Part shown: positions 23,216-32,447 of the stretch, in pieces
How positions within the stretch are numbered: position 1 is the first letter of the stretch
Layout of the letters: each line of letters begins with the position of its first letter
Origin: Sphingomonas sp.
GTDB taxonomy: Bacteria > Pseudomonadota > Alphaproteobacteria > Sphingomonadales > Sphingomonadaceae
Length of the DNA: 64,000 bases
Assembly: GCF_019635515.1 (NCBI RefSeq)
Contig: NZ_JAHBZI010000001.1
Coordinates: forward strand, 2,108,001 to 2,172,000
Direction of reading: 5' to 3'
Position numbers and translations under genes: made by a program
The notes under the pieces: model-generated
Seen by the model: only the letters and a program-made list of their open reading frames with translations
Database searches by the model: none
Told to the model about the DNA's origin: nothing

Positions 23216-24468
23216 GCGGCGGTCCGCCGGCGCGGCGGCTTGACCACATCGGTCGCGCGCGCGGTATGCTTCTGCTTGGCGTCGCGCAGCGGCAGCCCGA
23301 GCACGTCGTCGAGCGGCGCGAGGCGCGCGGCCCAGCTATAATGATCCATGACCTGCTTGCGCGCGGACTCGCCCAGCGCCGTCGCCTCGCGGCGGTCCGA
23401 CAGCAATTGCGTCACATGCTCGGCGATCTCGCCCACGGTCGATCCCACACGGATGGTGCCGCCATGCTCGATGCCGGTCGCAGCGGCTGCGGATGCGACC
23501 ACCGGCCGCGCCATCGCCATGCCTTCGAGCACCTTGTTCTGGATGCCGCGCGCCAGCTTGAGCGGCGCGACGACCACCGCCGCCTGCGCCAGCCAGCCGC
23601 GCACGTCCGCCACTTCGCCGACCACGGTCACCCCCGGCTGCTTGGCCAGAGCCTTGACCGCATCGGTGGGGTTACGGCCGACGATCATGAAACGGGCATC
23701 GGGATGGACCAGCCGGATATGCGGCAGGATCGTTTCGACGAACCAGGTCACGCCCTCGATATTCGGACGGTAGTCCATTTGCCCGGTGAACACGATCGAG
23801 CGGCCCATCGTGTCGATCCGCTTGAACGGCGCCGAAGGGTCGAAGAAATCGGTGTCGATGCCATTTTCGACGACATGCACTCTGTCAGCGCCCGTGCGCT
23901 GGCGGAACAGCTCGGCCTCGGCCTCGCTGACGAACAGGCTGGCATCGGCGCGCGCGGCGATGGCCTTTTCGTGCTGGAGCAGCAGCCGCGCCTCGCGGGC
24001 CAGCATCCATCCCATCGGTCCCTTGGACGTCTGCGCGTAGGCAGCGAACTTCGCCGAATCCATGTCGACGAAATCCATGATCACCCGCTGGTGCGGCCGC
24101 GCCGGCAGATATTGCGCCATCTGGCTCGAGAATACGAAGATCGTGTCGATCGCATGCCGGGCGAGGATGTTCTCGACCGACTCGCGCACCGCGTCATTGT
24201 CGAACGCGGTCAGCGATATCGGCCGGTGCGACATCAGCGCCTGCAACCCGGCCTTCATCTGCGTCTTGGCGCGCCAGATGATCGAGCGGTTGCCGGTATA
24301 TTTGGCCAGTCCGCTCTTCTGCTTCAGATCCTTGGGATCGTCGGCAAAGGCGATCAGGTGCACGCGCTTTTTCGTCGACAGATATTTGAGGATGTTGAAG
24401 CCGCGGATCTTGTCGCCCCGGTCGGGCGGATAGGGCACGCGGTGCGCGAGGAACAGGATATCGCCCAT
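23212..24468 (-). CDS. Glycosyltransferase of the XrtA/PEP-CTERM locus (TIGR03087 type)
   Basis: A 418-residue GT4-like glycosyltransferase. Start ATG 24466-24468 (MGDILFLAHRVPYPPDRGDK) is fixed by the family N-terminus and by overlap with the stop of the FemAB-like gene; the longer open frame is spurious. VHVVENGIDTDFF, IVFTGQMDYRPNIEGVTWF and LKLARGIQNKVLEGMAMARP are GT-B donor-site motifs. It would add a sugar to the lipid-linked exopolysaccharide precursor at the cytoplasmic face. It sits between the FemAB-like gene and xrtA, as in other XrtA clusters. Confidence 0.93.
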   Translation of the reverse strand: MGDILFLAHRVPYPPDRGDKIRGFNILKYLSTKKRVHLIAFADDPKDLKQKSGLAKYTGNRSIIWRAKTQMKAGLQALMSHRPISLTAFDNDAVRESVENILARHAIDTIFVFSSQMAQYLPARPHQRVIMDFVDMDSAKFAAYAQTSKGPMGWMLAREARLLLQHEKAIAARADASLFVSEAEAELFRQRTGADRVHVVENGIDTDFFDPSAPFKRIDTMGRSIVFTGQMDYRPNIEGVTWFVETILPHIRLVHPDARFMIVGRNPTDAVKALAKQPGVTVVGEVADVRGWLAQAAVVVAPLKLARGIQNKVLEGMAMARPVVASAAAATGIEHGGTIRVGSTVGEIAEHVTQLLSDRREATALGESARKQVMDHYSWAARLAPLDDVLGLPLRDAKQKHTARATDVVKPPRRRTAA

Positions 24469-25541
24469 CAGCCGAGACCCCGCGAAATCCACGGGCCGAC
24501 GCGGTTGGCCACGGCAAGCGGCAGCTTGCTCCAGACCTTGACCTGCAGGCTGAACTTCGGATTGGCCGGGCTCGCATCGCGCGCCTTCGCGCCCTCGGCC
24601 ACCCGCTCGTAATAGGTCAGCGGCATGGGCTCGAAACCCCAATTCTTCTTGAACGCCGCTGCCCCGGTGCCGGTCTTCGAGCGACCGAAATCGAAACGCG
24701 TGCAGCCGCGGGTGCGGGCATGGCGCATCAGCTCGAAATACATGCGGTCGTTGGCGCGCAACGCGCGCGCGGCACGGGTGCCGCCACCCCAATAGGGATA
24801 GACCGTTCCGTTCCAGTAGAGGCTCAACACACTCGACACCGCGACCCCGCTTTCACGGATTATAAGCAGGTCGGCCGATTTGCCAAATTCCCGCAATACC
24901 TCGGAAAACAGGCTTTTCGGAAACACCGGTGTGCCGAGATTGCGGACCGATTCCGCATAGACGGCATAATGCTCGGCCTGCTCGCGTTCGTCGCTGCCGA
25001 CGGCCACTTCAAGCTCGATCTCAAGCGATTTGCGGACCTCGGCGCGCTGCTTGCGCGGGATCGCCAGCAATTCGGCGTCGTCGTCCGCGGCGAGATCGCG
25101 CGCGAAGCCGATGTAGCGCGTCGTATCGACATGCCATTCCGGGCCCGGCAGCGGACCGCCGCGCACTTCCATCACCGGGCAGCTCAGCCGCCCCGCCAGC
25201 GCCCAGGCCGCCTCGGCCAGCTCCGCCGCCACTCGCGGGTTGTCGGCAAGAATCCCGCCACCGACGCCGAACGCCGCCGAAACCAGTGCCCGCCCGAACA
25301 AGGGCGAATGCACCTCGGTCAGCGGCATCACGCCGGCGAGCTGGCCATTGCCGCCCTCGGCGACAAGATAATGGTTCGTCTGCCCGCACCCGCGCGCCAC
25401 CGCGATGCTCCAGGCCGGCAGATGAAACGGCGTGCCATCGGCATGATCATGGACGAAGGCCCCGATCCGCGCGCGTTCGATCGCGTCGTCCAGATCGGCG
25501 ACCCGCAGGCCCACGGGGCGCGAAAGCAGCGGCGCGTTCAT
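24468..25541 (-). CDS. FemAB-like GNAT protein of the XrtA locus
   Basis: A 357-residue protein with two GNAT-like halves, as in FemABX peptidyltransferases. DGTPFHLPAWSIAVARGCGQ opens the first half and FDFGRSKTGTGAAAFKKNWG with FEPMPLTYYE closes the second; both are typical of exosortase-associated FemAB homologs. It starts at ATG 25539-25541, overlapping the deacetylase stop. Its reaction is not known: it may move an amino acid from aminoacyl-tRNA to a sugar or lipid in the exopolysaccharide, which would fit an amidotransferase and an ACP module in the same locus. Confidence 0.9.
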   Translation of the reverse strand: MNAPLLSRPVGLRVADLDDAIERARIGAFVHDHADGTPFHLPAWSIAVARGCGQTNHYLVAEGGNGQLAGVMPLTEVHSPLFGRALVSAAFGVGGGILADNPRVAAELAEAAWALAGRLSCPVMEVRGGPLPGPEWHVDTTRYIGFARDLAADDDAELLAIPRKQRAEVRKSLEIELEVAVGSDEREQAEHYAVYAESVRNLGTPVFPKSLFSEVLREFGKSADLLIIRESGVAVSSVLSLYWNGTVYPYWGGGTRAARALRANDRMYFELMRHARTRGCTRFDFGRSKTGTGAAAFKKNWGFEPMPLTYYERVAEGAKARDASPANPKFSLQVKVWSKLPLAVANRVGPWISRGLG

Positions 25542-26380
25542 GCCAGTCTCTCCGCTTCGCGCGCCGCGATCACGTCCATGCGTCCCCATTGGTGATTGCC
25601 GATCAGCCGACGCAGCTTGCCTGCCATCGCTCCTAGCCGGGCATAATGACGAAGCCGCGACTTGAGCGGCGCATTACCGACGCGCGGCTGGCCGGGATCG
25701 ATCTCCCACGGGTGGAAATAGAAGATGCCCGGATGTGCGGCACCGTTGGCGGCGCGTACCGCATTGTCGGTCACCTTGCCCGGCAGAAGGCGAAAGAAAC
25801 CGCCGCCCGCGGTGACTTCCTTGCCGAGGAAATTGGCGATGGTGATCGGCAGCTCGATCAGATCCGCGCCCGCCACCGGCTTGAAGGCCGCGCGTGGCGC
25901 ATCGCGCCAGCCATAATGATCGTGTCCGATCGGCGCGACGCTGGAGGAATAGGCATAGCCCTGCTCGGCGAGCACCGCATGGGCCCAGGGCGTGCGCTTG
26001 TCGATCGAGAAGCTCGGTGCGCGATAGCCGGTGACTTTCGCCCCCGACGCATCTTCCAGCGCCTTCTTCGCCGCATCGATATCGGCGCGGAATTCCTCAG
26101 CGCTCAGCGTGAACACGCGCTTGTGATCCCAGCCATGGCTGGCGACCTCGTGCCCCGCATCGGCGATACGCCGCAGCAACGCCGGATAGCGCTTCGCCAC
26201 CCATCCGAGCGTGAAGAAAGTCCCCTTCACCCCGCTCTCGCCGAACAGCGCGAGCACGGCATCGGTATTCGCCTCGACGCGATGCTCAAGACGATCCCAA
26301 TCGTCGCGCGAGATGGTGTTCTCGAACGCGCCGACCTGGAACCAGTCCTCGATATCGACAGAGAGGGCGTTGGTGATCAT
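25538..26380 (-). CDS. Polysaccharide deacetylase of the XrtA locus
   Basis: A 280-residue NodB-homology (carbohydrate esterase 4) protein. The metal-binding motifs are SVDIEDWF near the N-terminus and HEVASHGWDHKRV (His-x3-His), with GYRAPSFSID and the late FYFHPWEIDPGQPR. It removes acetyl groups from N-acetylated sugars of the exopolysaccharide. The start overlaps nothing but stands two bases after the ATPase stop; its own stop overlaps the FemAB-like start (ATGA). No signal peptide is seen, so it probably acts at the cytoplasmic face, as in related XrtA clusters. Confidence 0.93.
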   Translation of the reverse strand: MITNALSVDIEDWFQVGAFENTISRDDWDRLEHRVEANTDAVLALFGESGVKGTFFTLGWVAKRYPALLRRIADAGHEVASHGWDHKRVFTLSAEEFRADIDAAKKALEDASGAKVTGYRAPSFSIDKRTPWAHAVLAEQGYAYSSSVAPIGHDHYGWRDAPRAAFKPVAGADLIELPITIANFLGKEVTAGGGFFRLLPGKVTDNAVRAANGAAHPGIFYFHPWEIDPGQPRVGNAPLKSRLRHYARLGAMAGKLRRLIGNHQWGRMDVIAAREAERLA

Positions 26381-26382
26381 CG

Positions 26383-27504
26383 TCAGGCGGCATTTCCGCG
26401 CAGCGCCGACAGATCGGGGCGACGGCTGGCGTCGTTGGTCTCGACCCAGTCGACGAGCAGCGTCAGCACGCGGCGCAGCGCCTCGTCCTGTTCCTTGATC
26501 TGCGCTTCCAGCTGCGCGATCCGCTGCGCCACCGGATCGCCGGCGGACGCTGGAGCTGGAGCCGGCGCCGCGGCGCGGATCGGCATCGGATCGGGGGCGG
26601 GCGGCGGTGCGGGCGTACCCATCGCCATCGGCGCGATTTCACGCAGTTCCAGCGGCTCGGGCTCGGCAGGTGCCGGCGTATATCCCGAAATCGGCGTATC
26701 GCCGTTCAGGTCCGCGATCACCGCAGCCAGATCATGCTCGCCGAATGTCTCGATCTGCTCCACCGCGCCGAACAGCAATACGCGGCTGGCAAGCTGGTTG
26801 AGCAGCCGCGGCGAACCGTTCGACCAGCGATACATCGCCGCCACCGCGTCGTTGGTGAAACGCGGCTTGCCCCGCCAGCCGACGCACGACAGGCGGTGGA
26901 TCAGATAGGGTTCGACTTCGTCTGCGTCCATCGGCTCCAGATGGTGCATCGCGATCACGCGCTGGCGCAACTGCTCGAGGCTCGGTTGGGCCAGGGTGAG
27001 CCGGAATTCGGGCTGGCCGAGCAGGAAGATCTGCAACAGCGGATAGCCGCCGGCCTGGAAGTTGGAGAGCATGCGCAACTCCTCCAGGCTTTCGATCGGC
27101 AGCGCCTGCGCTTCATCGACGACCAGCAAGGTACGGCGGCCCGAACGCGCGACATTGTGCAGGCCCCGCTCGATCGCCGCCAGCATGTCCGCCTTTTCCA
27201 TGCCGCTGGCGTTGATCTCAAGGCCCGCGCAGACCAGCCGCAGCAAGTCTTCGGGACGAAGCTGTGACGAGACGATCTTGATGACGTTCAGCCGCTCGCG
27301 ATCGATCTCGCCGAGCAGATGCCCCATCAGCGTCGTCTTGCCGACACCGGGATCGCCGGTGATCACGACGAAGCCCTCGCCCTGGCTCAGGCCATAGCCG
27401 AGATAGGCCATCGCCTTGCGGTGCGTGGCGGTGTCGAACCAGAATTTGGGATCGGGGGTGAGCTGGAAGGGCCTGCCCGTCAATCCGTAATGATCGTCGT
27501 ACAT
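26383..27504 (-). CDS. XrtA-associated AAA ATPase (ExeA/GspA-like)
   Basis: A 373-residue ATPase that begins MYDDHYGLTGRPFQLTPDPK, the hallmark start of the ExeA-like family. Walker A is GDPGVGKTTL (50-59) and Walker B VVDEAQ (128-133). After the ATPase domain there is a Pro/Ala-rich linker (about 290-325) and a short coiled-coil (AQRIAQLEAQIKEQDEALRR). It has no transmembrane helix. In XrtA clusters it is always near the chain-length kinase and may power or control export. Function is inferred from context. Confidence 0.92.
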   Translation of the reverse strand: MYDDHYGLTGRPFQLTPDPKFWFDTATHRKAMAYLGYGLSQGEGFVVITGDPGVGKTTLMGHLLGEIDRERLNVIKIVSSQLRPEDLLRLVCAGLEINASGMEKADMLAAIERGLHNVARSGRRTLLVVDEAQALPIESLEELRMLSNFQAGGYPLLQIFLLGQPEFRLTLAQPSLEQLRQRVIAMHHLEPMDADEVEPYLIHRLSCVGWRGKPRFTNDAVAAMYRWSNGSPRLLNQLASRVLLFGAVEQIETFGEHDLAAVIADLNGDTPISGYTPAPAEPEPLELREIAPMAMGTPAPPPAPDPMPIRAAAPAPAPASAGDPVAQRIAQLEAQIKEQDEALRRVLTLLVDWVETNDASRRPDLSALRGNAA

Positions 27505-27515
27505 TCTGGCTTTCC

Positions 27516-29123
27516 TTAGAACCCGTACCGCAGCCCCAGCAGCGCCTGTGCGGCCGTATTGCTGGTCGTCGTCGTCGAATTCTTGTTGTCGAACCCGAAG
27601 ATGCCCGCCGAAGCCGTCGCGCTCAGCGGCCCGAAGCGATGCGTGTAGGCGGTGTTCGCGCCCCAGCCCATCACGCCCTCGGCGCCAGCGATATCGGTGT
27701 CGTAATAACTGCCGAACGCGCTGGCCGAGAAGGATCCGTTGCGGCCGACATCGGTCGATCCGAAGACCTGGGCGTAGAAGCTCTGGTCGGACGTGCCATT
27801 AACGTTGAAGCCCGGCGTGCCGGTCGGCGCGATGAAGGTGCGGCGCGACCAGCCGCCGCCGATGCCGATCCGCGTGCCGCCACGGCCCATCACCGCCACG
27901 CCGGTCACGCCGCGCGAGCGATATGCCGAGGTCGCCGCAGAGGCGAAGACGTTGTTCAGGCAGCCGCCGGTCGCGCTGCCCACGGTCCCGTAGACGCAGC
28001 CGCCATATTGGTTGCCGAACGGATCGGTGGTGGTGACGAAGCTGGTCGGCAGCGTCGCCAGCGTGCCGTTAAGCTGCTGGCCGAAAGTCTGGACGGTGTC
28101 ATAGACGCCGATCTGGACACCGCTGCCCGGGCCGACCTGATAGCTGAGCGAGCCGGTATAGCTCATCGAGCCGTAGCGCTTGCCCGCCCGTGCCTCGAGG
28201 AAGGTGCGGCGGCTGGGCTTCCAGATCACGCCGGCGTCCCAGAACATCCCGTCAATGTCATAAGCGATGCGGCGCGGCGAAGCATTGTTGGTCACGAAGC
28301 GGCCATTGGCGTCGACCACCGGATTGTTGGCGCCGTCGCGCACCGGATCGCGCTGGGTGATCTTGATCTTCTCATAGCCGACGCCCCCCGCCACCGCGAA
28401 GCCGCCCATGATCGGCAGCACCGCATCGACGCGGCCGAACTTGCCCTCGTAGCGCTGGTCGAGCTGGCCCGCGTCCTCGCGCGTATATGACGCGCTGGCG
28501 GTAATGCCGATCGGCAGCACCGAGCCGGCCTTCACGCCCACGCTGGCGGTGGCGACATGCACCTTCGAATCGTCATAGGCGTCGAGCCGCGGCCCGTTGC
28601 CCGCGCCGGTGGCGCCCGGCGCCTCGACCTTGGTGTAGCCGAAGCGATAGGCGGCGTTGGCGAAGATCGGCCCGATATGGCTGGCGAAGTTCGGTCCGAC
28701 ATAGGCCGAATAGAGCTGCGCGGAGTTGCGGCTGTTGCCCTGACCGGTCAGCAGCGCGTCGCCGCGAATGTCCGAGCGCGTGCGCGTCGCGATGCCGCCA
28801 GCCTCGATGCTGAAGCCCGGCGCCACCGCCGCCTTGGCGCGGACCAGGCCCGAATGCATCTCGTCCTTGTTAAGCGGCTTCTGATAGGCGAAGCGGCGCT
28901 CATATTTGTAGCTCCCCTGCACTTCGACGCGGCGGGTATGCACCGATGCGTCGACGCCGACGGCGACGGTCGAATAGGTGAGGACATCGCCGCCCTTCAA
29001 GTCGGCGGTGACCACCTGGCTGGCTTCGATATACGGCCCGACGCGCACCTTCTGCGCAGCAGCCGGAGATGCCAGGCCTGCCGCGCAAGCCAAGGTAACA
29101 GTTGCGATGATCAGCCGGCTCAC
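27516..29123 (-). CDS. XrtA-associated outer-membrane beta-barrel protein (TIGR03016 type)
   Basis: A 535-residue protein from GTG 29121-29123, which overlaps the kinase stop (GTGA) and has GGGAGG upstream. Signal peptide: SRLIIATVTLACAAGLASPA ending AAQ. The rest is alternating amphipathic beta-strands (VEVQGSYKYERRFAYQKP, ITASASYTREDAGQLDQRY) and ends in ALLGLRYGF, with a terminal Phe, as outer-membrane barrels do. It is the probable outer-membrane component of this exopolysaccharide system, though Wza is encoded too. The longer open frame upstream lies inside the kinase gene and is not used. Confidence 0.9.
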   Translation of the reverse strand: MSRLIIATVTLACAAGLASPAAAQKVRVGPYIEASQVVTADLKGGDVLTYSTVAVGVDASVHTRRVEVQGSYKYERRFAYQKPLNKDEMHSGLVRAKAAVAPGFSIEAGGIATRTRSDIRGDALLTGQGNSRNSAQLYSAYVGPNFASHIGPIFANAAYRFGYTKVEAPGATGAGNGPRLDAYDDSKVHVATASVGVKAGSVLPIGITASASYTREDAGQLDQRYEGKFGRVDAVLPIMGGFAVAGGVGYEKIKITQRDPVRDGANNPVVDANGRFVTNNASPRRIAYDIDGMFWDAGVIWKPSRRTFLEARAGKRYGSMSYTGSLSYQVGPGSGVQIGVYDTVQTFGQQLNGTLATLPTSFVTTTDPFGNQYGGCVYGTVGSATGGCLNNVFASAATSAYRSRGVTGVAVMGRGGTRIGIGGGWSRRTFIAPTGTPGFNVNGTSDQSFYAQVFGSTDVGRNGSFSASAFGSYYDTDIAGAEGVMGWGANTAYTHRFGPLSATASAGIFGFDNKNSTTTTSNTAAQALLGLRYGF

Positions 29124-30130
29124 TTGCCCGCCTCCCCATAATAGCTTCCGAACCGGCGTCCGCCGGGCTGGAACGAGACCGAATTGAGAACGAGCTGGAT
29201 ATGCTCGCACCCGTCGAGGGCACTCACGGCGTCCCGAAGGTCGCCTTCACTGGTCTGGTCCGCACGGACCACGACGAGAACCTGACCCACATGCAGCGCG
29301 AGCACCGAAGCCGGCGACGCCGCGAGCGCGGGGGGTGAATCGAAAATGACGATGCGGCGCGGATTGGCCTGGGCCAGCCCGTCGAGGATCGCGCGGGCAC
29401 GATCGCTGGCGAGCAATTCCGTATCGCTGTTGCTCTTGGCACCAGCGGGCAGCACCGAAAGCTGCGACACATCGGTGTCGATGATGCATTCCTCGGCACT
29501 GGCGACGGCACCCGAAAGCACATCGAGGAGCCCCGGGCCGCTCGGCATGCCGAGGCGTTCGAGGATGTCGGGCTTGGCGAAATCGGCGTCGACCAGCAGG
29601 ATTTCGACGTCCTTCTCGGCCGCCATGGAGAGCGCGAGGTTGATCGCGCAGAAGGTCTTGCCCTCGTCCGGATTGGCCGAGCAGACCAGCACCATGCGGG
29701 CGCGGTCCGCAGCCTTGGCGGTGTCCTTGGCGGCGACGGCGCGCGCGGTCAGCAGCAGCTGGCGCTTCACCATGCGGAATTCTTCGGCGAGCGGCGTGAT
29801 CTGCCCGCCTGGCACAATCATCCCGCCGGCGCGCAGCGTTGCGCGGTCGATCGGCGCGGTGCGGCGGCCCCGCGCCTGTTGCGGCACGGCGATGCTCGCG
29901 CCTTCATGCTCGCCCGCACCACGGCGCAGCATCGGACCGTCGGGTACAAATGCCGGCGGCGGCGTATGGCTGGGCTCGGGTGCCGGCACCGGCATCGGCG
30001 TCGGCGCCGGTGCATGAGCCCGCACCGGCGGAGCCTGCGGCGCGACCGGGCCGGTCGGCGCGTAATGGAATTGCGACGCCGCCCTTTCGAGCAGCGTTCC
30101 CTTGTAACGGCGCGGCGTCTGATCGTTCAT
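29120..30130 (-). CDS. Exopolysaccharide tyrosine autokinase of the XrtA locus
   Basis: A 336-residue cytoplasmic BY-kinase. A disordered Pro/Ala-rich N-terminus (about 25-65) precedes the ATPase with Walker A VCSANPDEGKTFCAINLA (about 149-166), Walker A' ILLVDADFAKPD and Walker B VIFDSPPALA. The C-terminus RFGSYYGEAGK has a Tyr pair (330-331) suited to autophosphorylation. It partners with the GNVR/Wzz protein encoded five bases upstream in the operon to control chain length and export. Confidence 0.93.
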   Translation of the reverse strand: MNDQTPRRYKGTLLERAASQFHYAPTGPVAPQAPPVRAHAPAPTPMPVPAPEPSHTPPPAFVPDGPMLRRGAGEHEGASIAVPQQARGRRTAPIDRATLRAGGMIVPGGQITPLAEEFRMVKRQLLLTARAVAAKDTAKAADRARMVLVCSANPDEGKTFCAINLALSMAAEKDVEILLVDADFAKPDILERLGMPSGPGLLDVLSGAVASAEECIIDTDVSQLSVLPAGAKSNSDTELLASDRARAILDGLAQANPRRIVIFDSPPALAASPASVLALHVGQVLVVVRADQTSEGDLRDAVSALDGCEHIQLVLNSVSFQPGGRRFGSYYGEAGK

Positions 30131-30135
30131 GCCGG

Positions 30136-31653
30136 TCAGGCCCCCATTCCGCGCTGGATGAATTCGACCCCGACCAGCCCGAGATAGGCAACGCCAAGCG
30201 CGGCGACGCCGCCGGCGAACAGCGTCAGCTTCTTGCGGCGCAGCGCGATCTGGGCGGAGGTCAGCACCTCGCCGATTGATCCGATCACCGGCATCCCCGA
30301 CGCCTTTTCCAGCTTGCTGGCGGTCGAGAAGGTGGTCCTGAGCTTGGCCAGCGCAAACGCCGCGGCGACACCGGCGCCGAGACCCGCGATCAGCACCGCG
30401 GTCAGCAGCAGCGGGCGGTTCGGCGCGGTCGGCGCGCGCGGCTGGGTCGGCGGATCGATGACGTTGAACTTCACCGTATCCGACACGGTCTGGGCCTGGC
30501 TCGTCACCTTCAATTGCTCGCGGTCGCTGAGCAGCTTGTCATACTGGTCCTTGAGCACCTGATATTCGCGGTCGATCTGGCCCTGTTCGGCCGCGACGCC
30601 CGGCGCCTCGGCGATCTTCGCTTCGAGCGCGGCAAGGTCGCCCTCGATCTGGTTCTTGCGCTGGACGAGCATCGCGACGGTCGCGCTCTTGTCGGCCTGC
30701 ATCGCCTTGAGGCTCAGATAGAGCGGGTTCGACGAACCGCCGCCCCCGCCGCCGTACATCGGCTCGCGCGCCGCGGCGCCGGTAGCCTGGGCGATCTGCG
30801 CCTTGAGCGCGATCACGTCCGGATGATTGTCGGTAAAGCCGCGCGCACGCGCCTCGCCGAGCTGGCCCTGCAGGGTCGCCAGCCGCGCGCGCGCCGGGCC
30901 CGCCACCGCGCCACCGCCCGCGCCGGCGATATTGGCCGGCGTTCCGGCCATCTGCGCGTTGACCGCGTTCAGCCCGCTCTGCGCCGCCGCGAGGTCCGAC
31001 TGGACCTGCGCCGCCTGCGTGCGTGCCGCCGCGATCCGGTCGTTGAGCGATCCGGTGCCGGGCAGCGAGCCGAGATAGCGTGCCTGGAAATCGGCCTTCT
31101 TGGCTTCGGCTTCCTGAAGCTGCTTCTGTCGCGCGTCGAGCTGCGCGTCGAGGAACTGCATCGACTGGCTGCTGGCGTCGCGATTGTCGGCGAGATTGCC
31201 CTCGACGAAGATGTCGATCAGCTTCTGGGCGATCTGCTTGGCCAGCTTGCCGCTCGGCGCGGTAACCGAAATCTCGAACAGATTGTCGGCCTGCGCGGTC
31301 AGCTTGATCGCCTTTTGCAGCCCGGCGATGCGGTCGGCGATATCGCGGTCATTGGCGACCGTGCGCGCCAGATCGGTGCCGCGCACGACCTTTTCGAGGT
31401 TCACCGCCGAGGTCAGCGTCTGGCGCACGCGATCGATATCGCGCTGCTGCGCCGCCTGGTTATTGCCATCGGCGCCGGGCAGGATCTGGCGCAGCTGCAC
31501 GAAGATCCGCGCGCGCGATTCATAGTTGTTGGGCATTTGCGACACGACCAGCCAACCCGCGAGACATAGCCCCCAGGCGATGATCAGCGCGATCCAGCGC
31601 CGTCCCCAGACGGCGTGGAGCGCTCCGCGCACTTCGTCGAAAAGGCTGCCCAT
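30136..31653 (-). CDS. Chain-length determinant (Wzz/GNVR) protein of the XrtA locus
   Basis: A 505-residue inner-membrane polysaccharide co-polymerase. One helix near the N-terminus (WIALIIAWGLCLAGWLVVS), a long periplasmic coiled-coil with many Ala/Gln/Lys heptads, then a helix at about 415-440 (PLLLTAVLIAGLGAGVAAAF) and another near 475-495. RPLLLTAVL after PTQPRAPTAPN is the typical end of the periplasmic arm. It sets the length of the exopolysaccharide and activates the kinase. The final helix is an extra compared with the usual two-helix layout. Confidence 0.93.
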   Translation of the reverse strand: MGSLFDEVRGALHAVWGRRWIALIIAWGLCLAGWLVVSQMPNNYESRARIFVQLRQILPGADGNNQAAQQRDIDRVRQTLTSAVNLEKVVRGTDLARTVANDRDIADRIAGLQKAIKLTAQADNLFEISVTAPSGKLAKQIAQKLIDIFVEGNLADNRDASSQSMQFLDAQLDARQKQLQEAEAKKADFQARYLGSLPGTGSLNDRIAAARTQAAQVQSDLAAAQSGLNAVNAQMAGTPANIAGAGGGAVAGPARARLATLQGQLGEARARGFTDNHPDVIALKAQIAQATGAAAREPMYGGGGGGSSNPLYLSLKAMQADKSATVAMLVQRKNQIEGDLAALEAKIAEAPGVAAEQGQIDREYQVLKDQYDKLLSDREQLKVTSQAQTVSDTVKFNVIDPPTQPRAPTAPNRPLLLTAVLIAGLGAGVAAAFALAKLRTTFSTASKLEKASGMPVIGSIGEVLTSAQIALRRKKLTLFAGGVAALGVAYLGLVGVEFIQRGMGA

Positions 31654-31666
31654 CCCCCGGCCGCCC

Positions 31667-32311
31667 CTAGAACATGCTCTGCGGGATGATGATCACATCA
31701 CCCGGTTCGAGCTTCACATTGGCCGAGATGTCGCCGTTCTTGAGCAGATCGGCGAGACGCAGCTTGAATTCGCGCTGACGCCCGGTGACCTTGTCGACGC
31801 GCACCAGCCGGGCGCGGTTGCCCGATGCGAATTCGCTCAGGCTGCCGACCGCGATCATCGCGTCGAGCGCGGTCATGTTGGCGCGGTACGGGATCGACGC
31901 CGGCTTCTCGGCCGCGCCAACGACGCGGACCTGCTGGCTGTACGTGCCCGAGAAATTCTTGACGATCACCGAGACGATCGGATTGTTGATATATTCGCCG
32001 AGCGCGTATTTCAGATCGTCCGCCAGCATCGCCGGAGTCTTGCCCACGGCCGGCATGTCGTTGATCAGCGGCACGGTGATGCGGCCATCGGGGCGCACCT
32101 GCACATCGGCCGACAATTCCTTGTTCTGCCACACGAAGATCTGGAGTTGATCGAGCGGCCCGATCACATATTCCTCGCTCGGCGTCTCGCGGCCGGCGAC
32201 CGAAATCGCGGGCGGCAATTCGGGACGGCCGCCGCCACCGGCGCAACCGGAAAGGAACACCGCGGCGAGAACGGGGGCGATCAATGCCCTGCCAACGGAA
32301 AGAAAACGCAT
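31667..32311 (-). CDS. Wza-type polysaccharide export lipoprotein of the XrtA locus
   Basis: A 214-residue lipoprotein from ATG 32309-32311 (GAGGAG seven bases upstream). The signal ends in lipobox LSGC with Cys23. The poly_export domain reads EYVIGPLDQLQIFVWQNKEL, DVQVRPDGRITVPLINDMPA and NPIVSVIVKNF; an SLBB-like segment follows (VRVVGAAEKPASIPYRANMT) and it ends LEPGDVIIIPQSMF. It would form the outer-membrane export channel. It is the first gene of the leftward XrtA operon; 136 bases precede it, in which no clear promoter was recognised. Confidence 0.94.
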   Translation of the reverse strand: MRFLSVGRALIAPVLAAVFLSGCAGGGGRPELPPAISVAGRETPSEEYVIGPLDQLQIFVWQNKELSADVQVRPDGRITVPLINDMPAVGKTPAMLADDLKYALGEYINNPIVSVIVKNFSGTYSQQVRVVGAAEKPASIPYRANMTALDAMIAVGSLSEFASGNRARLVRVDKVTGRQREFKLRLADLLKNGDISANVKLEPGDVIIIPQSMF

Positions 32312-32447
32312 GCTCGAGCTCCTCACCGACCGGGGTAGAAGCAGCCGACGTCTCGGCCACAAACCCGGCTGGGTCAGGCTCAGCTATGCAAGGAAGAGGT
32401 AAACAACGGGTTAGGAGTTGGGCGCTTTCGGCAGAAATCCGCGACGC